64,000 nucleotides of DNA from Winogradskyella sp. J14-2 (GTDB lineage: Bacteria > Bacteroidota > Bacteroidia > Flavobacteriales > Flavobacteriaceae): positions 2,046,001 to 2,110,000 of the forward strand of contig NZ_CP019388.1 of the NCBI RefSeq assembly GCF_001971725.1, written 5' to 3'. The notes beneath the pieces are model-generated. The model was not told the origin of the DNA. It saw only the letters and a program-made list of their open reading frames with translations, and did no database searches. Shown piece after piece: positions 60,804 to 64,000 of this stretch (positions are counted from its first letter, which is position 1; the number at the start of each line of letters is the position of its first letter). The position numbers and the translations under genes are program-made.

Positions 60804-63800
60804 ATGAAAATAAAATTAGTGTTTCTCATCACAATGATGGGAATGGCCACGATATGGTCTCAAAACAAAGTCTTTTGGAAAAAGCAAAATTCTAATCCTA
60901 GAGAAATTCTAAAACAAAGCCACCAAACATTGAAAGAATTTGAAGTGTTTAGCTTAGATACCCAAGCTCTAAGGCACGCCTTAGACGGTGTTTTACAAAG
61001 AAACCAATTCTCAGTAAATTCTAATACAATTCTGTCTTTTCCTAACTCTCAAGGAAAGTTAGAGCGCTTTTTAATTAAGGAAGCATCTGTAATGCATCCA
61101 GATTTGCAAGCGCGTTTTCCAGAAATCAGATCTTATGTGGGTCAGGGCGTTGATGACGCATCATCGATTTTAAGATTTAGTATTTCCCCAGAAGGATGTG
61201 ATGCAATGATTCTATCTGCTAAAGGGAATACTTTTATTGAGTCTCTCGAGAAAAATTCCAATACTTATATTGTTTATAACAGAAAAAATCGAATAAACTA
61301 TAATGATGATTTTGAGTGTGAAGTATCTGAACAGATGAATAGAAGAATGAACGGAACTGTTACTATGAAAAATGCAGACGACTCAATTTTAAGAACGTAC
61401 CGCCTTGCAGTATCAACTACAGGCGAATACACTCAGTATCATGGTGGTACAATAGCTCAGGCCTTAGCTGCAATAAATACCACTATGACTAGAGTCAATG
61501 GTATTTTTGAGGTAGATTTTAACGTTACTATGGTTCTTATTCCAAACAATGATACACTAATATATACTAACGCCAATACAGATCCATACAGTAATGGTGG
61601 TTTTAATAGTCAGCTACAATCTACTCTTACAAGTGTTATTGGTGAGTCTAATTATGATGTAGGTCATCTCTTTGCTCGTGCCTCAAACAATGGAAATGCT
61701 GGTTGTATAGGCTGTGTTTGTGTTAACGGACAAAAAGGAAGCGCTTTTACATCTCGTACTACACCAGAAGGTGATCCGTTTGATGTAGATTATGTAGCAC
61801 ATGAACTAGGACATCAATTTGGTGCCAATCACACCTGGACATTTGGAGGAAATGAAGGCACTAATGCGCAAATGGAGCCAGGTAGCGGATCAACTATAAT
61901 GGGTTATGCTGGTATTACAGGCTCAACAGATGTACAAAATAATAGTGACCCATACTTTCATGCGGTATCAATACAACAGGTTACTAACTATATAAAAACT
62001 ACAAGTTGCCAAACTAATACAAATACAGGTAATGCCGTGCCAGTAGCAAATGCAGGATCTAACTACACAATACCACGAGGCACACCTTTTATTCTAGAGG
62101 GCTCAGCAACAGATGCAAATCCCGGAAATGTATTGACATATTGTTGGGAGCAGTACGATGAAAACAATGCATCAACAACATTACCGAGCACGACCGGAAC
62201 CTCTGGTGTTGCGTTTAGGTCTTTTGAACCAACAACGAATCCAAATCGTTATTTTCCTAGATTAGAAACTATAAAGGCAGGATTAACGTCGTGGCAATGG
62301 GAAGCGATACCAAATGTTGCCAGAGTATTAAATTTTAGACTTACAGTAAGAGATAACGTAGCCGGAGGAGGAACTAATGATAGTGATGATGTGCTTATAA
62401 CAGTAAACGGCACAGCAGGCCCCTTTGTGGTTAACGCACCAAATACCAATGTCACTTGGAATGCAGGCACTACCCAAACCGTAACCTGGAATGTCGCTGG
62501 AACAACAGGTAATGGCGTCAATGCTGCTAATGTTGATATTTTGCTATCTACCGATGGAGGTGATACTTACCCAATAATTTTGGCATCAGGTGTGTTAAAC
62601 GATGGTTCGCACAGTATTGTAGTACCTAATAATCAAGGTAACCAAAATAGAATCATGGTTAGAGGCTCTAATCATATCTTTTTTGATATTTCTAATACCA
62701 ATTTTACCATTGGTGCACCAGTAGTATGTAATGCTGCAGTTCCAACAGGCTTAGCTGCATCTAATATAGCGGAAACAACTGCGACTTTAAGTTGGGATGC
62801 CGTGCCAGGAGCTACGTATGATTTAAGATATAGACAAACAGGGACCTCAACTTGGAGTACCATCGCAGTAACGGGTATTTCTTCAAATTTAACAGGATTA
62901 ACGGCATTAACCGAATATGAAGCTCAAGTGAGAAGTAAATGCTCTAGCGGATCAAGTTCAACATACAGTAGTTCAGTGAATTTTACCACCACAGATATTC
63001 AACTTAACTATTGTAATTCTGCAAGTACAAATGTTAATGATGAGTATATTAGTAGAGTACAGTTAAATACCATAGACAATAGTTCTGGGGCGCAGTTTTA
63101 TTCAGACTTCACAAATATTTCAACACCATTAACTAAAGACACACAATACACCATAACAATTACTCCAACATGGACAGGCACAGTTTATAATGAAGCTTAT
63201 GGTGTGTGGATTGACTTTAATAGAGATGGTGATTTTAATGATGCAGATGAACAAGTTTTTACACAAGGGAATACTCAGGCGACTTCTGTAAGCGGTAGTT
63301 TCACTATTCCTCCTAATGCGGTTGAAAGCGCAACACGTATGCGAGTCTCTATGCGTTATAATCAAGTACCAGGTCCTTGCGATAACTTTACCTATGGTGA
63401 AGTTGAAGATTACACAGTAATTATAGAGGGTAATGGTCCAGATACTGAGGCGCCAGTAATTACGTTAAATGGATCTTCAATTGTAAATTTAGAACTTGGT
63501 GATACGTACACAGAACTTGGAGCTACTGCTATCGATAATGTAGATGGTGATATAACAGGAAATATTGTTGTAGGTGGCGATACTGTAGATACCAATATTG
63601 TTGGTTCTTATGTTGTTACGTATAATGTTAGCGATACTTCTGGTAATGCAGCAACAGAAGTTATAAGGACAGTAAACGTGATGCCAGACATTACGCCACC
63701 AGTTATTACTTTAATTGGTGCTAATCCTATAAACTTAAATGTTGGCGATACCTATAATGAGCTAGGAGCTACGGCAAACGACAACATAGATGGCGATATA

Positions 63801-64000
63801 AGTACAAATATTATAACAACAGGTGTTGTCAATACGTCTGTCGCTGGCACATACTTTGTTAATTACAACGTTACTGACAGTTCGGGAAATGCAGCTGCTC
63901 AAGTAACGAGAACGGTAAATGTACAAGCGGATACTACACCTCCTATAATTGTTTTAATTGGCTCGCCAATTATTGATTTAATTGTTGGAGATGTTTACAT
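60804..64000 (+). CDS. Secreted metzincin metalloprotease with Ig-like repeats, 3' end outside window
   Basis: The frame is open from ATG 60804 to the right edge, 1065 codons. A signal peptide ends near residue 20 (ATIWSQ). A propeptide-like region to about residue 200 precedes a reprolysin-like catalytic domain with HELGHQFGANH (His333-His343) and the Met-turn IMGYAG (Met366). A PKD-like domain (about 410-530), a FN3 domain (about 645-735), a GEVEDYTV domain (near 865-875) and DUF5011/HYR-type Ig-like repeats of 81-82 residues (starting near 884, 966 and 1047) follow. Such proteins normally end in a T9SS sorting domain. It is probably exported by the T9SS for which sprE and gldH are found here. 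Confidence 0.92.
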   Translation, partial: MKIKLVFLITMMGMATIWSQNKVFWKKQNSNPREILKQSHQTLKEFEVFSLDTQALRHALDGVLQRNQFSVNSNTILSFPNSQGKLERFLIKEASVMHPDLQARFPEIRSYVGQGVDDASSILRFSISPEGCDAMILSAKGNTFIESLEKNSNTYIVYNRKNRINYNDDFECEVSEQMNRRMNGTVTMKNADDSILRTYRLAVSTTGEYTQYHGGTIAQALAAINTTMTRVNGIFEVDFNVTMVLIPNNDTLIYTNANTDPYSNGGFNSQLQSTLTSVIGESNYDVGHLFARASNNGNAGCIGCVCVNGQKGSAFTSRTTPEGDPFDVDYVAHELGHQFGANHTWTFGGNEGTNAQMEPGSGSTIMGYAGITGSTDVQNNSDPYFHAVSIQQVTNYIKTTSCQTNTNTGNAVPVANAGSNYTIPRGTPFILEGSATDANPGNVLTYCWEQYDENNASTTLPSTTGTSGVAFRSFEPTTNPNRYFPRLETIKAGLTSWQWEAIPNVARVLNFRLTVRDNVAGGGTNDSDDVLITVNGTAGPFVVNAPNTNVTWNAGTTQTVTWNVAGTTGNGVNAANVDILLSTDGGDTYPIILASGVLNDGSHSIVVPNNQGNQNRIMVRGSNHIFFDISNTNFTIGAPVVCNAAVPTGLAASNIAETTATLSWDAVPGATYDLRYRQTGTSTWSTIAVTGISSNLTGLTALTEYEAQVRSKCSSGSSSTYSSSVNFTTTDIQLNYCNSASTNVNDEYISRVQLNTIDNSSGAQFYSDFTNISTPLTKDTQYTITITPTWTGTVYNEAYGVWIDFNRDGDFNDADEQVFTQGNTQATSVSGSFTIPPNAVESATRMRVSMRYNQVPGPCDNFTYGEVEDYTVIIEGNGPDTEAPVITLNGSSIVNLELGDTYTELGATAIDNVDGDITGNIVVGGDTVDTNIVGSYVVTYNVSDTSGNAATEVIRTVNVMPDITPPVITLIGANPINLNVGDTYNELGATANDNIDGDISTNIITTGVVNTSVAGTYFVNYNVTDSSGNAAAQVTRTVNVQADTTPPIIVLIGSPIIDLIVGDVY

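Noticed and set aside
62249..63595. Several minus-strand frames inside the terminal metalloprotease gene
   Set aside because: Low-complexity Val/Ser/Thr/Pro-rich shadows of the Ig-like and FN3 coding sequence.
63453..64000. Repeated blocks at the right edge considered as a direct DNA repeat or CRISPR
   Set aside because: The periodicity of 243-246 bases is protein-level (Ig-like domains) inside one open frame, with DNA divergence between units.

Overview
The window is a gene-dense, AT-rich chromosome segment of a Bacteroidota bacterium, almost certainly a marine member of the Flavobacteriaceae. The evidence is the gliding and type IX secretion proteins SprE/PorW and GldH, secreted enzymes with a T9SS sorting domain, flavobacterial families (DUF6341, DUF6427, DUF4254, DUF4292, DUF5687, HU-CCDC81/SPOR), weak Shine-Dalgarno sites, and promoter -7 boxes of the Bacteroidota form TAnnTTTG. 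I cannot name the genus. I see no tRNA, rRNA, insertion sequence, prophage or CRISPR array. Ordinary chromosomal genes fill most of the window; the accessory part is the first 12.8 kb.

Layout. (1) 1-12840 is a surface-polysaccharide locus cut by the left edge: acyltransferase-3, two Wzy-like polymerases, an O-antigen-ligase-like protein, a Wzx-like flippase, two paralogous beta-helix lipoproteins, three glycosyltransferases including the lipid-linked priming enzyme, and a CapK-like adenylating enzyme. (2) 12926-17850 holds purD, upp and conserved flavobacterial genes ending in a family 9 glycosyltransferase. (3) 17896-23641 holds an orphan ferredoxin-type reductase, then a PadR-controlled module of three paralogous membrane proteins and an ABC exporter. 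(4) 23834-32632 holds sprE, a bactofilin, atpZ, a DUF6168-like gene and atpBEFHAG; the beta and epsilon genes (atpD, atpC) are not here. (5) 32790-40058 holds a second flippase, dut, a sugar nucleotidyltransferase, a TPR protein, a DUF4292 lipoprotein and an EnvC-like protein, with short palindromic repeats in the gaps. (6) 40055-48819 holds a thioesterase, a HU/SPOR protein, dprA, trpS, plsC, an ECF sigma factor with an unusual trans-envelope partner, and recA. (7) 49223-64000 holds trhO, a radical SAM enzyme, a T9SS-exported M23 peptidase, ricT, gldH, a class A PBP, scoAB, a peptide ABC ATPase and the first 3.2 kb of a multidomain secreted metalloprotease.

How the parts work together. The first region should build a glycan on undecaprenyl phosphate, flip it, polymerise it and attach or process it at the surface, the two lipoproteins being the least understood part. 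SprE and GldH belong to the gliding/T9SS apparatus, and the M23 peptidase and the terminal metalloprotease look like cargo of that pathway. The ATP synthase genes show RNA hairpins at gene junctions that could set subunit ratios. The signals that are not explained by known families are the paired beta-helix lipoproteins, the PadR module with three paralogues, the predicted two-membrane-spanning partner of the ECF sigma factor, a possible small RNA upstream of recA, the long structured leader of trpS, and a family of small palindromic repeats, one of which lies in frame inside dprA.
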